Below, piece after piece: positions 44,938-53,543 of a DNA stretch of 64,000 nucleotides; within the stretch, counting starts at the first letter, position 1; each line of letters starts with the position of its first letter. The DNA is taken from contig DAOVRZ010000012.1 in NCBI GenBank assembly GCA_030627905.1, positions 1 through 64,000 on the forward strand, read 5' to 3'. This stretch comes from JAGMES01 sp023128035. GTDB taxonomy: Bacteria; Bacillota; Halanaerobiia; DY22613. The position numbers were made by a program, and so were the translations under genes. The notes beneath the pieces were generated by a model that worked only from the letters and a program-made list of their open reading frames with translations, ran no database searches and was not told the origin of the DNA.

Positions 44938-45875
44938 AAGGAATCCGGGTTTTGGAACCGGGTTTGTTGACTACAGTTCAGGATATGGGTCGTTGGGGTC
45001 ATCAGAAAGAAGGAATGGTTGTTGCTGGAGCTATGGATACCTTAAGTTTGCAGATTGCTAATATATTAGTAGGAAATGAGCGTAATGAAGCTTGTTTGGA
45101 AATTACATTTCTTGGTCCAAAATTGGAGTTTGAAACTGACACTATTATTGCAATAACAGGTGCAGATTTGCAGCCTAAACTTAATGGTATGCCTATCAAA
45201 GATTGGCGAGGTATTCAGGTAACACGAGGAAGTATTCTGGAATTTAGGAGTATTCGTTCTGGATGTCGTGCTTATTTGGCAGTATTAGGAGGATTTGACT
45301 TACCACTTGTGATGGGAAGTCGGTCTACTTATTTAAGAGGTAAGATAGGTGGAGTTGAAGGACGTCAATTAAAAAAAGGTGATTTATTATCATTAAGACA
45401 GGTTGATCTAAATCTTGAAGACTTTCGCCCTAAATGCTTCTTTACTCAGCCTAAGTATGAGCAGAAAAAATGGATTAGGGTGGTAAGAGGCCCTCAGTCT
45501 GATATGTTTACAGAAGAGGGTATCAACACTTTTTTCAATAGTGTATATGAAGCAACTCCTGCTTCTGATAGAATGGGATATCGTTTAAAGGGGTCAGAGA
45601 TTACTCATCATGATGGTAGTGATATAATCACAGATGGGATACCTTTTGGAGGAATTCAGGTTTCATCAAACGGAATGCCAATCATTCTCATGGCTGATCG
45701 CCAGACTACTGGAGGTTACACGAAGATAGGGACAATTATTAGTGTGGATTTACCACTGGTGGCACAGAGCAAACAAGGAGATTTATTGCATTTTCTTGAG
45801 GTTAGCGTAGAGGAAGCGCAGGATTTGTATTTGAAAATGGAAATGGTGTTATCAAGTCTTAGAAAGTATTTGTAA
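44934..45875 (+). CDS. pxpC: 5-oxoprolinase subunit C
   Basis: A 313-residue PxpC (KipA/biotin-dependent carboxyltransferase-like) protein with VLEPGLLTTVQDMGRWGHQ, AITGADLQPKLNG, VVRGPQSDMFTEEG, SDRMGYRLKG and MADRQTTGGYTKIGTI. Completes the oxoprolinase. Start ATG overlaps the pxpA stop. Confidence 0.93.
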   Translation: MKGIRVLEPGLLTTVQDMGRWGHQKEGMVVAGAMDTLSLQIANILVGNERNEACLEITFLGPKLEFETDTIIAITGADLQPKLNGMPIKDWRGIQVTRGSILEFRSIRSGCRAYLAVLGGFDLPLVMGSRSTYLRGKIGGVEGRQLKKGDLLSLRQVDLNLEDFRPKCFFTQPKYEQKKWIRVVRGPQSDMFTEEGINTFFNSVYEATPASDRMGYRLKGSEITHHDGSDIITDGIPFGGIQVSSNGMPIILMADRQTTGGYTKIGTIISVDLPLVAQSKQGDLLHFLEVSVEEAQDLYLKMEMVLSSLRKYL

Positions 45876-45932
45876 ATAAAATAAAAAGAAAGGATAGTGA
45901 AATCTTACGGTTTCATTATACAAGGTGAACTT

Positions 45933-46607
45933 ATGAACAAGAAAAATCTATTATCTCAAGCAGAAACTTTAATCGAAGGATTCTTAAACCAAGAGCATGA
46001 TGTACTTTATGTAAAAGAACTGAATCCAAAAACCACGGCGGTAATCGTAGTCGACATAATCAATGGTTTTGTTAAGGAAGGCATGCTTTGCTCTGGACGA
46101 GTGGAAGCGATGATTCCTAGATTGGAAGAACATCTTGATCAATTGAAGGATATGAGAAAGGTCTTTTTTATCGATGCACATCCACCATATGCAAGTGAGT
46201 TTGATATGTTTCCTAAACACTGTATAGAAGGAACAGAAGAAGCAGCTCTTATCAGTGAACTTGAGAAATATTTAGACGAAAAAAGCATTAAAATCAACAA
46301 GAACTCAACCAATGGCTATTTAGAACCGACCTTTCAGAAATGGCTAAGAGAAAACGAAGATGTTGAGAACTTCATCATCACAGGGTGTTGTACAGATCTT
46401 TGTGTGTCACAATTTGTTTTAACCCTTAAAACACATTTTAATAGATTAAACATTAAGAAGAGAATTATTCTTCCGATGGATTTGGTGGAAACCTACCACA
46501 TGGAAGAAACCAACCATCCGGGAGATCTAATGAATCTACTGACTTTTAAACAATTTCAAGATAACGGGATTGAGCTCGTAACTTTAACAACATTTTCGGA
46601 AGGCTAA
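45933..46607 (+). CDS. Isochorismatase-family cysteine hydrolase with repeat-derived C-terminus
   Basis: A 224-residue amidase-type hydrolase. The catalytic triad is visible as Asp in VIVVDIINGF, the Lys region and Cys in FIITGCCTDLCVSQF. Nicotinamidase-like HPPYASEFDMFPKHCIEGTE is present. The ATG with AAGGTGA upstream is preferred over a GTG 12 codons earlier. The last residues TLTTFSEG and the stop are encoded by repeat copy 6, so the original C-terminus has been replaced. It probably works with the oxoprolinase genes on an amide. Confidence 0.85.
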   Translation: MNKKNLLSQAETLIEGFLNQEHDVLYVKELNPKTTAVIVVDIINGFVKEGMLCSGRVEAMIPRLEEHLDQLKDMRKVFFIDAHPPYASEFDMFPKHCIEGTEEAALISELEKYLDEKSIKINKNSTNGYLEPTFQKWLRENEDVENFIITGCCTDLCVSQFVLTLKTHFNRLNIKKRIILPMDLVETYHMEETNHPGDLMNLLTFKQFQDNGIELVTLTTFSEG

Positions 46608-46694
46608 AATCCCTCATCTTTTATAAGTGTGGGTAAATTATCTTGTTAGAGTTACCTTTCGGTGGGAGTTAAATCTCCTTCCGAAAGTTGTTAA
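46583..46694 (+). repeat. Two-hairpin interspersed repeat, copy 6 (group B, first hairpin only)
   Basis: TTTAACAACATTTTCGGAAGG / CCTTCCGAAAGTTGTTAA closes a complete first hairpin, but the second hairpin is missing. The left end is translated as the end of the hydrolase gene. Confidence 0.85.
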
Positions 46695-46897
46695 GAAAGC
46701 TGCTTGCAGATTATTAAAACTATAGTAGGAGATAGTCAAAAAATATTTGCAAAAATTGTCCTTTATTGAAAGGTAAAAATCATTTTTTGTCAAAGATATT
46801 TATTAGGTTACTTTTTCAGGATAAATATGTGTGTGAATGCAAAAAATTTAGTAAAAAGCAAAGTTAGAGAAAGTGATAGAAAAATTGAAGGGAGTGA

Positions 46898-46914
46898 GAG
46901 TGGATTTAATCCAC
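46898..46914 (+). promoter_or_regulatory. Leader hairpin between Shine-Dalgarno and pepF start
   Basis: The perfect palindrome AGTGGATTTAATCCACT lies between AAGGGAG and the pepF ATG. Folded, it would bring an otherwise distant Shine-Dalgarno to about nine bases from the start. Confidence 0.4.
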
Positions 46915-46920
46915 TGAATA

Positions 46921-48732
46921 ATGACTGAAAACAAAGGAAAATTAGTACAAAGAAGTGAAATTGTCGAGGAGTTTAAGTGGCAGACAGAGGATCTTTATAC
47001 AGATTTGAATGCCTGGGAAAAAGATTTTCAAAAAGTAAAGGGTATGATTTCTGAAATAGAAAAATTCAAAGGACATCTAGGGGATTCTGCAGAAAAAATG
47101 TTGGAATGTTTCCAAGACCAAGATGAAGTTAGTCAGATTAGTTCATTATTGTATAGTTATGCATCTCGTAAAAAAGATCAAGATACTCGAGTAGCTGAAA
47201 ATCAGAGTTTATACAATCGAAGTATCAGTCTTTTAACTGAGTTAAGTAGTGCTACAGCATTTGTCACACCAGAAATTTTGGCGATTCCAGAAGAACAGTT
47301 AAAGGAGTTTTTGGCTACCAATGAAAAAATTGCTCTCTATACTCATTACTTAGACAATATTACTAGAGTTAGTGACCATATCTTAACAGCTGATCAAGAA
47401 CGGATTATGGCTATGACAGGTGAGATCAGTGCTGGGCCAGAGCAGATTTTTCAAATGATTGATGATGCAGATATGAAATATCCGACCGTTATAGATGAGG
47501 AAGGAAATGAAGTTGAGCTTACTAAAGGTAGATATATGAAATTCATGTTGAGCAAAGATCGGCGTTTACGTAAAGATACCTTTGAAGCTTTTTATAGTTC
47601 CTACATAAATCAAAAAAATACTTTGTCTACCACATTAGCTCAGAATATTAAAGTTGATATGTTTGGTGCAAAGGTTAGAAAATTTGATTCAACTCTAGAG
47701 GCAGCCCTTAGCTCTGACAATATACCGGTTAGCGTATATGATAATTTGATCAAAGCAGTTTCTGACAATCTAGGACCAATGCACAAATATGTTAAATTAA
47801 GAAAAAAACTTCTTGGCGTTGATGAACTGCATATGTATGATATTTATTTATCAGTTATCAAGGATGTAGATATTGAAATTCCTTACGAAGAAGCTAAAGA
47901 GACAATTATTAAAAGTTTGGCTCCATTAGGATCAGAGTATCAGGACTTGCTCAAGAAAGGATTTGATTCTCGCTGGATAGATGTTTATGAAAACCAAGGT
48001 AAGACTAGTGGAGCGTATTCAGCTGGAGTATTTGGCGTTCATCCTTTTGTTCTTATGAATTATAACAATACTATAGATAGTATGTTTACTTTGGCTCATG
48101 AAATGGGACATGCTTTGCATTCTTATTTATCAGATAGAACTCAGCCATATGTATATCACAGCTATCCAATTTTCCTTGCTGAAGTTGCATCTACATTAAA
48201 TGAAGCATTATTGACTGAGCATCTGCTAAAAACTACAACTGATAAAGGAATAAAGATGTCTATTTTAAATAATTATCTTGAACAATTTAGAGGTACTGTT
48301 TATCGTCAAACAATGTTTGCTGAATTTGAAAAGCTTATTCATGCCAAGGCTGAAAGTGGAGAAGTTTTGACCCATGAATTATTGAACAAAATTTATCGTG
48401 ATTTGAATGTAAAATACTATGGTCCGGATATGATAGTCGATTCTGAGATTGATTATGAATGGGCACGGATTCCACATTTCTATTATAGTTTTTATGTATA
48501 CAAATATGCTACTGGCTTTTCTGCGGCAGCATCTCTTGCAGATCAGATTTTGGAAGAAGGTCAACCAGCGTTAAAACGGTATTTAGATTTCTTAAGTGCA
48601 GGAAATTCTGATTATCCAATTCAAACTTTGAAAAAAGCTGGAGTCGATATGGAAAACCCTGAGCCAATTGCACAGGCACTTAAGATATTTAAAGAAAGGG
48701 TAGAGGAGTTAGAAAGATTAACAGCTGAGTGA
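46921..48732 (+). CDS. pepF: Oligoendopeptidase F
   Basis: A 603-residue cytoplasmic zinc metallopeptidase of family M3B. The helical N-terminal domain is followed by the catalytic domain with FTLAHEMGHALHSYL (HExxH at His393/His397) and the downstream Glu in FLAEVASTLNEALL. It degrades peptides of roughly 7-17 residues in related enzymes. Length is normal. A single gene, followed by a possible transposon-end remnant and a terminator. Confidence 0.93.
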   Translation: MTENKGKLVQRSEIVEEFKWQTEDLYTDLNAWEKDFQKVKGMISEIEKFKGHLGDSAEKMLECFQDQDEVSQISSLLYSYASRKKDQDTRVAENQSLYNRSISLLTELSSATAFVTPEILAIPEEQLKEFLATNEKIALYTHYLDNITRVSDHILTADQERIMAMTGEISAGPEQIFQMIDDADMKYPTVIDEEGNEVELTKGRYMKFMLSKDRRLRKDTFEAFYSSYINQKNTLSTTLAQNIKVDMFGAKVRKFDSTLEAALSSDNIPVSVYDNLIKAVSDNLGPMHKYVKLRKKLLGVDELHMYDIYLSVIKDVDIEIPYEEAKETIIKSLAPLGSEYQDLLKKGFDSRWIDVYENQGKTSGAYSAGVFGVHPFVLMNYNNTIDSMFTLAHEMGHALHSYLSDRTQPYVYHSYPIFLAEVASTLNEALLTEHLLKTTTDKGIKMSILNNYLEQFRGTVYRQTMFAEFEKLIHAKAESGEVLTHELLNKIYRDLNVKYYGPDMIVDSEIDYEWARIPHFYYSFYVYKYATGFSAAASLADQILEEGQPALKRYLDFLSAGNSDYPIQTLKKAGVDMENPEPIAQALKIFKERVEELERLTAE

Positions 48733-48830
48733 ACTCGTCCAGCTAAAGCTGAACATCGGGGCTTCAGTAGGGGATTCTACCCCTACTGAAGATTAAAAAC
48801 AATTCCCACCACTTATAGAAGTGGGGGTCT
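48733..48830 (+). repeat. Hairpin cluster resembling an IS200/IS605 end
   Basis: Directly after the pepF stop: CAGCTAAAGCTG, then CTTCAGTAGGGG / CCCCTACTGAAG (48762-48791), then CCCACCACTT / AAGTGGGGG (48805-48827). The middle resembles the ACTTCAGTGGGAGT and C-run/G-run motifs of the interspersed repeats, and the first hairpin resembles the GACTAAAGTC hairpin of the tnpB element. It is probably a remnant of such an element. Confidence 0.5.
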
Positions 48831-48850
48831 TAACTCAAAAGATAAAGATA

Positions 48851-48895
48851 AAAATTCTGCTAGAGGAATAATATTCCTAAGCAGGATTTTTTTTA
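48851..48895 (+). terminator. Terminator downstream of pepF
   Basis: AATTCTGCTAGAGGAATA / TATTCCTAAGCAGGATT, then T8. Confidence 0.8.
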
Positions 48896-48972
48896 TTAAA
48901 ATTTGAAGGATTTCATCTTAAAAAGAAGAATAAAATGAGGTACTAATAAAAATTTTATGAGGAGGTAAAAAT

Positions 48973-50466
48973 ATGAATTTTAAAAGAGTTTCAGTGTTTG
49001 TTTTAGTTCTAATCATGGCTATGTCTATGGTGGCTTTCGCCGCAGAAACAAAGGTGACTATTCTACATACGAATGATATGCATGGCCGGCTTGCAGGTTT
49101 TGTCCCACGTGGTGAAGAGAATGAGATTGGTGGTTTTGCAAGAATTGCTACTTTGATTAGGGATATATGTACTTTTGAGGAAAATGTCATTCTTTTAGAT
49201 GCAGGGGATACTGTACATGGAACAAATCTTGTTAACTTTACCGAAGGTATAGACATGATTCAACTTCTTAATTATATTGGATATGATGCTATGGTTCCAG
49301 GAAATCATGATTTTAACTATGGTTATAAACATCTCGAAGACTTAGTTAAATTTGCAAAATTCAAAGTTGTTTCAGCGAATGTTGAAAAAGATGGGACTTC
49401 ATTGTTTGCTAAATATACAATTTTAGAAAGAGATGGATATCGTTTTGCAATCGTTGGTTTATCTGCACCAGAAACCGTAATTATGACTCATCCAGCAAAT
49501 GTTGTAGGGCTAGATTTTTTGGATCCTATTGTTACTACAAAAAGTTTAGTTGACAGTTTAAAATCTAGCGTTGATTTTGTGATTGTTTTAAGTCATTTGG
49601 GATATTCAAAGGATAAGGTTCTTGCTGAATCAGTTTCAGGAATTGATGTTATTATTGGTGGTCATAGTCATACTGCAATAGCTAAGCCTGAACTGGTTAA
49701 CAATGTTATTATAGCTCAAACTGGTGAGTACACAAAGAATTTAGGACGTGTTAATTTAATTATTGAAGATGGAAAAATTGTTGATTATAATGGAGAATTA
49801 ATTCCTGTTGTTTATACAATACCTAAAGAACCTATCGTAAATGCAATTGTAAAGACTTTTGAAAATAAATTACTTAATGTTATGGGTGAAATTGTAGGCG
49901 CTAGCATTGTAGATTTAATTGGAGACCGTGCTAATGTACGTACAGAAGAGACCAACATGGGTAATTTAATTACAGATATTATGTTAGCTAACTGTGATGC
50001 AGATTTAGTAATGACAAATGGTGGAGGAATTCGCGCTTCTATCGCTAAAGGTGATATTACTATTAATGATATCTATACTGTTCTTCCATTTGATAACACT
50101 CTTGTTGTTTTAGAACTGACTGGTGCTCAAATTAAAGCTGCTCTTGAGCATGCTGTACGGAAATATCCAGAGCAAAATGGAGGTTTTCTTCACGTTTCTG
50201 GTATGACTTATACTTTTGATCCTGCAAAAGCTACTGGAGAAAGGGTAGTAGATGTCATGGTTAATTATGCTGAATTAGATTTGAATCAAACCTATCAAGT
50301 AGCTACTAATGATTTTGTTGCTGCAGGTGGGGATGGATACTCAATGTTTAAAGAGGGAAGTATTGTTTATGAGTCTGGTTTATACTTACGTGATCTGATG
50401 GTTAGTTATTTGAAAGAATATAGTTTTGTAGAACCAAAGGTAGAAGGAAGAATTGTTTGTAAATAA
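48973..50466 (+). CDS. Secreted 5'-nucleotidase / UshA-type phosphoesterase
   Basis: A 497-residue exported enzyme. The signal peptide (VFVLVLIMAMSMVAFA) is followed by the metallophosphoesterase domain (HTNDMHGRL, LDAGDTVHG, PGNHDFNYG, GGHSHTAI) to about residue 290, then the C-terminal nucleotide-binding domain (TNMGNLITDIML, NGGGIRASIAKG, TNDFVAAGGDGYSMF). It removes phosphate from extracellular nucleotides or related compounds. AGGAGG precedes the ATG. Confidence 0.92.
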   Translation: MNFKRVSVFVLVLIMAMSMVAFAAETKVTILHTNDMHGRLAGFVPRGEENEIGGFARIATLIRDICTFEENVILLDAGDTVHGTNLVNFTEGIDMIQLLNYIGYDAMVPGNHDFNYGYKHLEDLVKFAKFKVVSANVEKDGTSLFAKYTILERDGYRFAIVGLSAPETVIMTHPANVVGLDFLDPIVTTKSLVDSLKSSVDFVIVLSHLGYSKDKVLAESVSGIDVIIGGHSHTAIAKPELVNNVIIAQTGEYTKNLGRVNLIIEDGKIVDYNGELIPVVYTIPKEPIVNAIVKTFENKLLNVMGEIVGASIVDLIGDRANVRTEETNMGNLITDIMLANCDADLVMTNGGGIRASIAKGDITINDIYTVLPFDNTLVVLELTGAQIKAALEHAVRKYPEQNGGFLHVSGMTYTFDPAKATGERVVDVMVNYAELDLNQTYQVATNDFVAAGGDGYSMFKEGSIVYESGLYLRDLMVSYLKEYSFVEPKVEGRIVCK

Positions 50467-50499
50467 TTTATAAATAACCACGTAAACTAAAAGTACTTT

Positions 50500-50550
50500 A
50501 TAAAAAACACCGTATTAGTAATGTGAAAGTTCTAATACGGTGTTTTTTAT
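50500..50550 (+). terminator. Terminator of the 5'-nucleotidase gene
   Basis: A stem of up to 19 bp, with core AAAAAACACCGTATTAG / CTAATACGGTGTTTTTT. Confidence 0.92.
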
Positions 50551-50560
50551 AAAAATTTTA

Positions 50561-50589
50561 TTGACATACTCATTTTTTAGTGTTATAAT
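50561..50589 (+). promoter_or_regulatory. Consensus promoter of the decayed ABC transporter
   Basis: TTGACA, a 17-bp spacer and TATAAT. It still looks fully functional although the genes behind it are broken. Confidence 0.8.
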
Positions 50590-50620
50590 TATGAGAAAAG
50601 TTTTCATTCTTATACCAAGA

Positions 50621-50655
50621 AGCCACATAGATTGACTATGTGGCTATTTTTATTA
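50621..50655 (+). terminator. Leader terminator/attenuator
   Basis: The perfect stem AGCCACATAG / CTATGTGGCT with a T-rich tail lies only about 25 bases after the predicted transcription start and 55 bp before the first ABC gene. A second hairpin-like GTGG...T-run follows at 50660-50685. No known riboswitch or T-box consensus was recognised. Confidence 0.65.
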
Positions 50656-50709
50656 TTGCTACATGGAAAAATATGTGGTTTTTTATTTTTATATGAAAGG
50701 AGATTAAAT

Positions 50710-50949
50710 ATGGAAGTTATTAATGGAGTAGTTACACAAAGTTTGATTCTAGGAATCCTGGTTATGGGAATTTTATATTCGATTAATTTAGGTTTATCTA
50801 CAACTGACTTGAAACTTATTACATCTTTTGTTATTATTCTGTTTTTAAGTTTGGGTCATTTTAAAAACCCTATGGATAAAAGAAAAAATTTCAGTATAAG
50901 GAGGTGCTTACATGTTGAGAATTCAAAGACTGTCAAAGAGATTTCCTAA
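50710..50949 (+). pseudogene. ABC transporter permease, internally deleted
   Basis: About 30 N-terminal residues of a TrpX-system-like permease (MEVINGVVTQSLILGILVMG) are joined near residue 35 to a segment like the permease C-terminus (TDLKLITSFVIILFLSLGHF). Intact members have about 290 residues, so some 200 are missing. The frame was kept across the junction. An AAAGGAG precedes the ATG, and the frame overlaps the ATPase start. Confidence 0.65.
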
Positions 50950-51253
50950 TCCCTATGGAAACGATAATATATTATTTACAAATCTATGTTTAGAAATTCA
51001 GAAAGGGGATTTTATTAGTATTATAGGGAGCAACGGTACTGGAAAGTCTACATTACTAAATATTATTTCAGGACTTACAAAAGAAAGTTCTGGAGAGATT
51101 TTCTTAGGAGATGAAAATATAACTTTTTTACCAGAACATAAAAGAACACAGATTATTGGTAGAGTTTTTCAAAATCCTTCCCTTGGAACTTGTCCATCGA
51201 TGACTGTTAGAGAAAATTTATCTCTTGCTTACAACTTTAATGGTCACTCATAA
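50912..51253 (+). pseudogene. ABC transporter ATPase, N-terminal half
   Basis: Residues 1-108 are a normal ABC ATPase N-terminus with Walker A IGSNGTGKSTLLNI and Q-loop FQNPSLGT. After ...NLSLAYN the sequence jumps, near 51234, into the later MVTHN region in another frame and stops. The signature motif and Walker B are deleted, so no ATPase activity is possible. Confidence 0.8.
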
Positions 51254-51893
51254 CTTAAATCATGCACTTAAATACGGAAATCGTTTGATTATGCTTCACA
51301 AAGGAAAGATTTTGTTTGATGCAAATGAAGAAGAAAAAAAGAGATTAAGTATTGAAGGTATATTAAAACAATTGGATTTAATTCAACGTCTTGTTCCAGA
51401 TGCAAAAAAGATTGGGGTTTTGTATAACACTAGTGAAGTAAATTCCGAAATTCAAGTTGACCAATTAAAAGAAGAATCTAAAAGTTATGGGTATGAAATT
51501 ATTGCTGTAGGAATTACTAGTACGAATGAAGTAAATCTGGCAATCTCTAGTTTAGTTAAAAAAATAGATGTTCTATATACTACAACAGATAATTTAGTAG
51601 TATCTTCTATGCCGATTATTCTTCAAAAAACTTTAGAGAAGAAGATACCAATTATCGCTTCTGACAAAGGTTCTGTAGAATTAGGAGCTTTAGCTACTCA
51701 AGGAATTGACTATTACAAACTAGGATATAAAACTGGAGAACTGGCTGCTCGTGTTTTGGAAGGTGAAGATATCTCAAAAATGCCAATTACTATTTTAGAA
51801 GAAACAGATATTATTATTAATGAAGATAGTCTAAAGGTACTATCTTTAGTAAAACCAGATATAGATAATGTTGTTTATGTGAAGACAAAATAG
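51234..51893 (+). pseudogene. Chimeric remnant: ATPase C-terminus fused to substrate-binding-protein C-terminus
   Basis: The first 40 codons are the end of the ABC ATPase (MVTHNLNHALKYGNRLIML). From about LIQRLVPDAKKIGVLYNTSE onward it is the C-terminal two thirds of a TrpX-like substrate-binding protein, continuing to a normal end (ITILEETDIIINEDSLK). The binding-protein signal peptide and first lobe are lost. A fusion in frame between two deletion ends; not expected to function. Confidence 0.75.
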
Positions 51894-51907
51894 AGTTATA
51901 AAATATT

Positions 51908-51984
51908 GGGGCAAGGTAGATGTAAAAAAATTTTTCTAAAAGAAAAAATTTATAAAGAAAAAATTTCTATATCTACCTTGCCCC
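51908..51984. repeat. Long inverted repeat
   Basis: Perfect 14-bp arms GGGGCAAGGTAGAT / ATCTACCTTGCCCC enclose an AT-rich loop of about 49 bases with its own A-run/T-run pairing. No T-run follows either side, so a simple terminator is unlikely. Confidence 0.7.
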
Positions 51985-52133
51985 GAATTTGACCTGATAG
52001 GTGATTTTATTCTTTTGGAAGATTATAATTAAATGAAATTCGTTGTTTTTTGCAGGAACTTGATTAAAAATAGTGAATTATATAAAATATAATTAAGTTA
52101 TTAACGTTGTGAATTGGGAGTTGATGAGGTAAA

Positions 52134-53150
52134 ATGTGGAACAAATATGGAATAATTTTTTTGATTTTACTCCTTTTTATAAGTTTTTTTGGGTTTATTG
52201 GTTTTAGAGTATATGCCGCTCCAGATGCTAAATTTCAGGTTGTCAAAGTAAACCTTCCACCCAAATTTTTACCTTTACAGTGGAACGAAGATGGATGGGT
52301 GGTTGGACTGTTAGGCGACAAACTGATTAGATATCAACCAGAAATGGGTGTATGGAAAGTAATTTTTCCACATGTTTGGAGTAGTTTGACCGACTCAAAA
52401 GGTGAATGGTTTGCTTTTTCTAATGAGAATGGTTTACAATATGCAAAATTAGGAGATAGTAAATCTTTAGCAGTTATAGATCCCGATCCAGAACTAAGAA
52501 TTCATCTTTGTTCACCCAATGGTCGTTATCTTCTATATAGTCGTCTGGATGGATGTTTTTCAGAGTATTTTATCTATGATCGAATGAGTGGAGAAATTCA
52601 ATCTTTTCAGTTCAAAAATGTTGAGAATTTTTTAAGTGAACCATTAGCGTGGAAAAATGTAGATGGTAAAGATCAACTTATCTTTATTCTTAGATTTAGT
52701 GCTTCCAAGACCGGGGAAAAGAAATATCGGAGTGCTGGATATCGAGCATCCCTATATCGAGCAAATATTGATGGGGAATTTATTCCTCTTGTTGATTCTG
52801 AAGATGGACAATTTTTGATTTTTGATGGTTTTAGCTTAGATGGAGAGAAAGGATATTATCATTTTTTCAGTGAAGAGGGGAAAATTCGAGAAGTGGACCT
52901 TCGCACAGGTGAAAGTAGTCAAGAATGGACTTTTGAAAATGTTAGAAGTGTCAGTTTGGCTGAAGAGGAGAATCTAGCATTGGTAGAAAGAGACTCTTTG
53001 GAATTGCTTGATTTAAATAAGAATGAAATACTCTATAAATTCAGATTTGAATATAAGCGAATGATTTGGTCACCAGATCATCGTAAAATACTCATTTTAC
53101 CTTCGATTGATAGTGATCTTGACATAGGATATCTAATTCAAATACAATAA
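52134..53150 (+). CDS. Secreted protein with WD40/TolB-like propeller features
   Basis: A 338-residue protein with an N-terminal membrane or signal segment (IIFLILLLFISFFGFIGF). Repeats such as SPNGRYLLYSRLD, SLDGEKGYYHFFS and SPDHRKILIL suggest a beta-propeller. It is not closely similar to the three propellers at 29302-33524. GAGG precedes the ATG and a terminator follows the stop. Function unknown. Confidence 0.65.
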   Translation: MWNKYGIIFLILLLFISFFGFIGFRVYAAPDAKFQVVKVNLPPKFLPLQWNEDGWVVGLLGDKLIRYQPEMGVWKVIFPHVWSSLTDSKGEWFAFSNENGLQYAKLGDSKSLAVIDPDPELRIHLCSPNGRYLLYSRLDGCFSEYFIYDRMSGEIQSFQFKNVENFLSEPLAWKNVDGKDQLIFILRFSASKTGEKKYRSAGYRASLYRANIDGEFIPLVDSEDGQFLIFDGFSLDGEKGYYHFFSEEGKIREVDLRTGESSQEWTFENVRSVSLAEEENLALVERDSLELLDLNKNEILYKFRFEYKRMIWSPDHRKILILPSIDSDLDIGYLIQIQ

Positions 53151-53160
53151 TTTATTTTTA

Positions 53161-53194
53161 ATCTCACTCTGATATCATGAGTGAGATTTTTTTT
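53161..53194 (+). terminator. Terminator
   Basis: ATCTCACTC / GAGTGAGAT followed by T8. Confidence 0.8.
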
Positions 53195-53212
53195 AAAAAT
53201 TTTTAAAACGAA

Positions 53213-53308
53213 ATGAACCTATACTTAATTATACCTCTAGCAATAGTTTTAGTTACTCAGGGTACGTGGGTGTTTTTGGATGACAGGAAAAGGGGAGAGA
53301 ATTTTTGA
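53213..53308 (+). pseudogene. yxlD-like fragment
   Basis: 31 residues, MNLYLIIPLAIVLVTQGTW and FLDDRKRGENF, resembling the first half of YxlD-type small membrane proteins, which have a second membrane segment that is missing here. The next small gene overlaps it by a few bases, in the same order as in sigY-yxlCDEFG operons. Confidence 0.5.
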
Positions 53309-53460
53309 TTATTACTGCTTTAAGAGCGCTAATTAAAGCGATAAGTGTAAGTTTTTTGCCTAAATGGGGTTGGGCTTTAATAATTATTTTATTTCAATTC
53401 TTTGGCCCAATTTCGTTCTTTATCTGTGGTAGAGACACTGGAAATGAAAAGGATGTGTAA
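53305..53460 (+). CDS. Small PLDc_N/YxlE-like membrane protein
   Basis: 51 residues from a TTG after AGGGGAG. The C-terminal half, WGWALIIILFQFFGPISFFI followed by CGRD, matches the PLDc_N small-protein type (W-x-L-I-I-x-x-x-x-x-G-P-x-x-x-x-x-x-G-R). The N-terminal part is atypical and may come from a deletion. In sigY-like operons such proteins limit the sigma factor or accompany an ABC exporter. Confidence 0.5.
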   Translation: MIITALRALIKAISVSFLPKWGWALIIILFQFFGPISFFICGRDTGNEKDV

Positions 53461-53463
53461 ACT

Positions 53464-53526
53464 ATGCTGGAAGTGAAAAATTTAGTGAAACGTTATGGGA
53501 ATTTTACAGTGGTTGACGATTCGTAG
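53464..53526 (+). pseudogene. ABC exporter ATPase fragment (YxlF-like)
   Basis: 20 residues, MLEVKNLVKRYGNFTVVDDS, the exact start of an ABC-2-type ATPase, then a stop shortly before the hairpin element at 53544. The rest of the gene is gone. Confidence 0.65.
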
Positions 53527-53543
53527 AATGAAAAGAGTAGAAG

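Noticed and set aside
48733..48830. T-box or riboswitch before the 5'-nucleotidase gene
   Set aside because: The hairpins resemble transposon ends and are separated from the gene by a strong terminator; no T-box or known aptamer consensus is seen.
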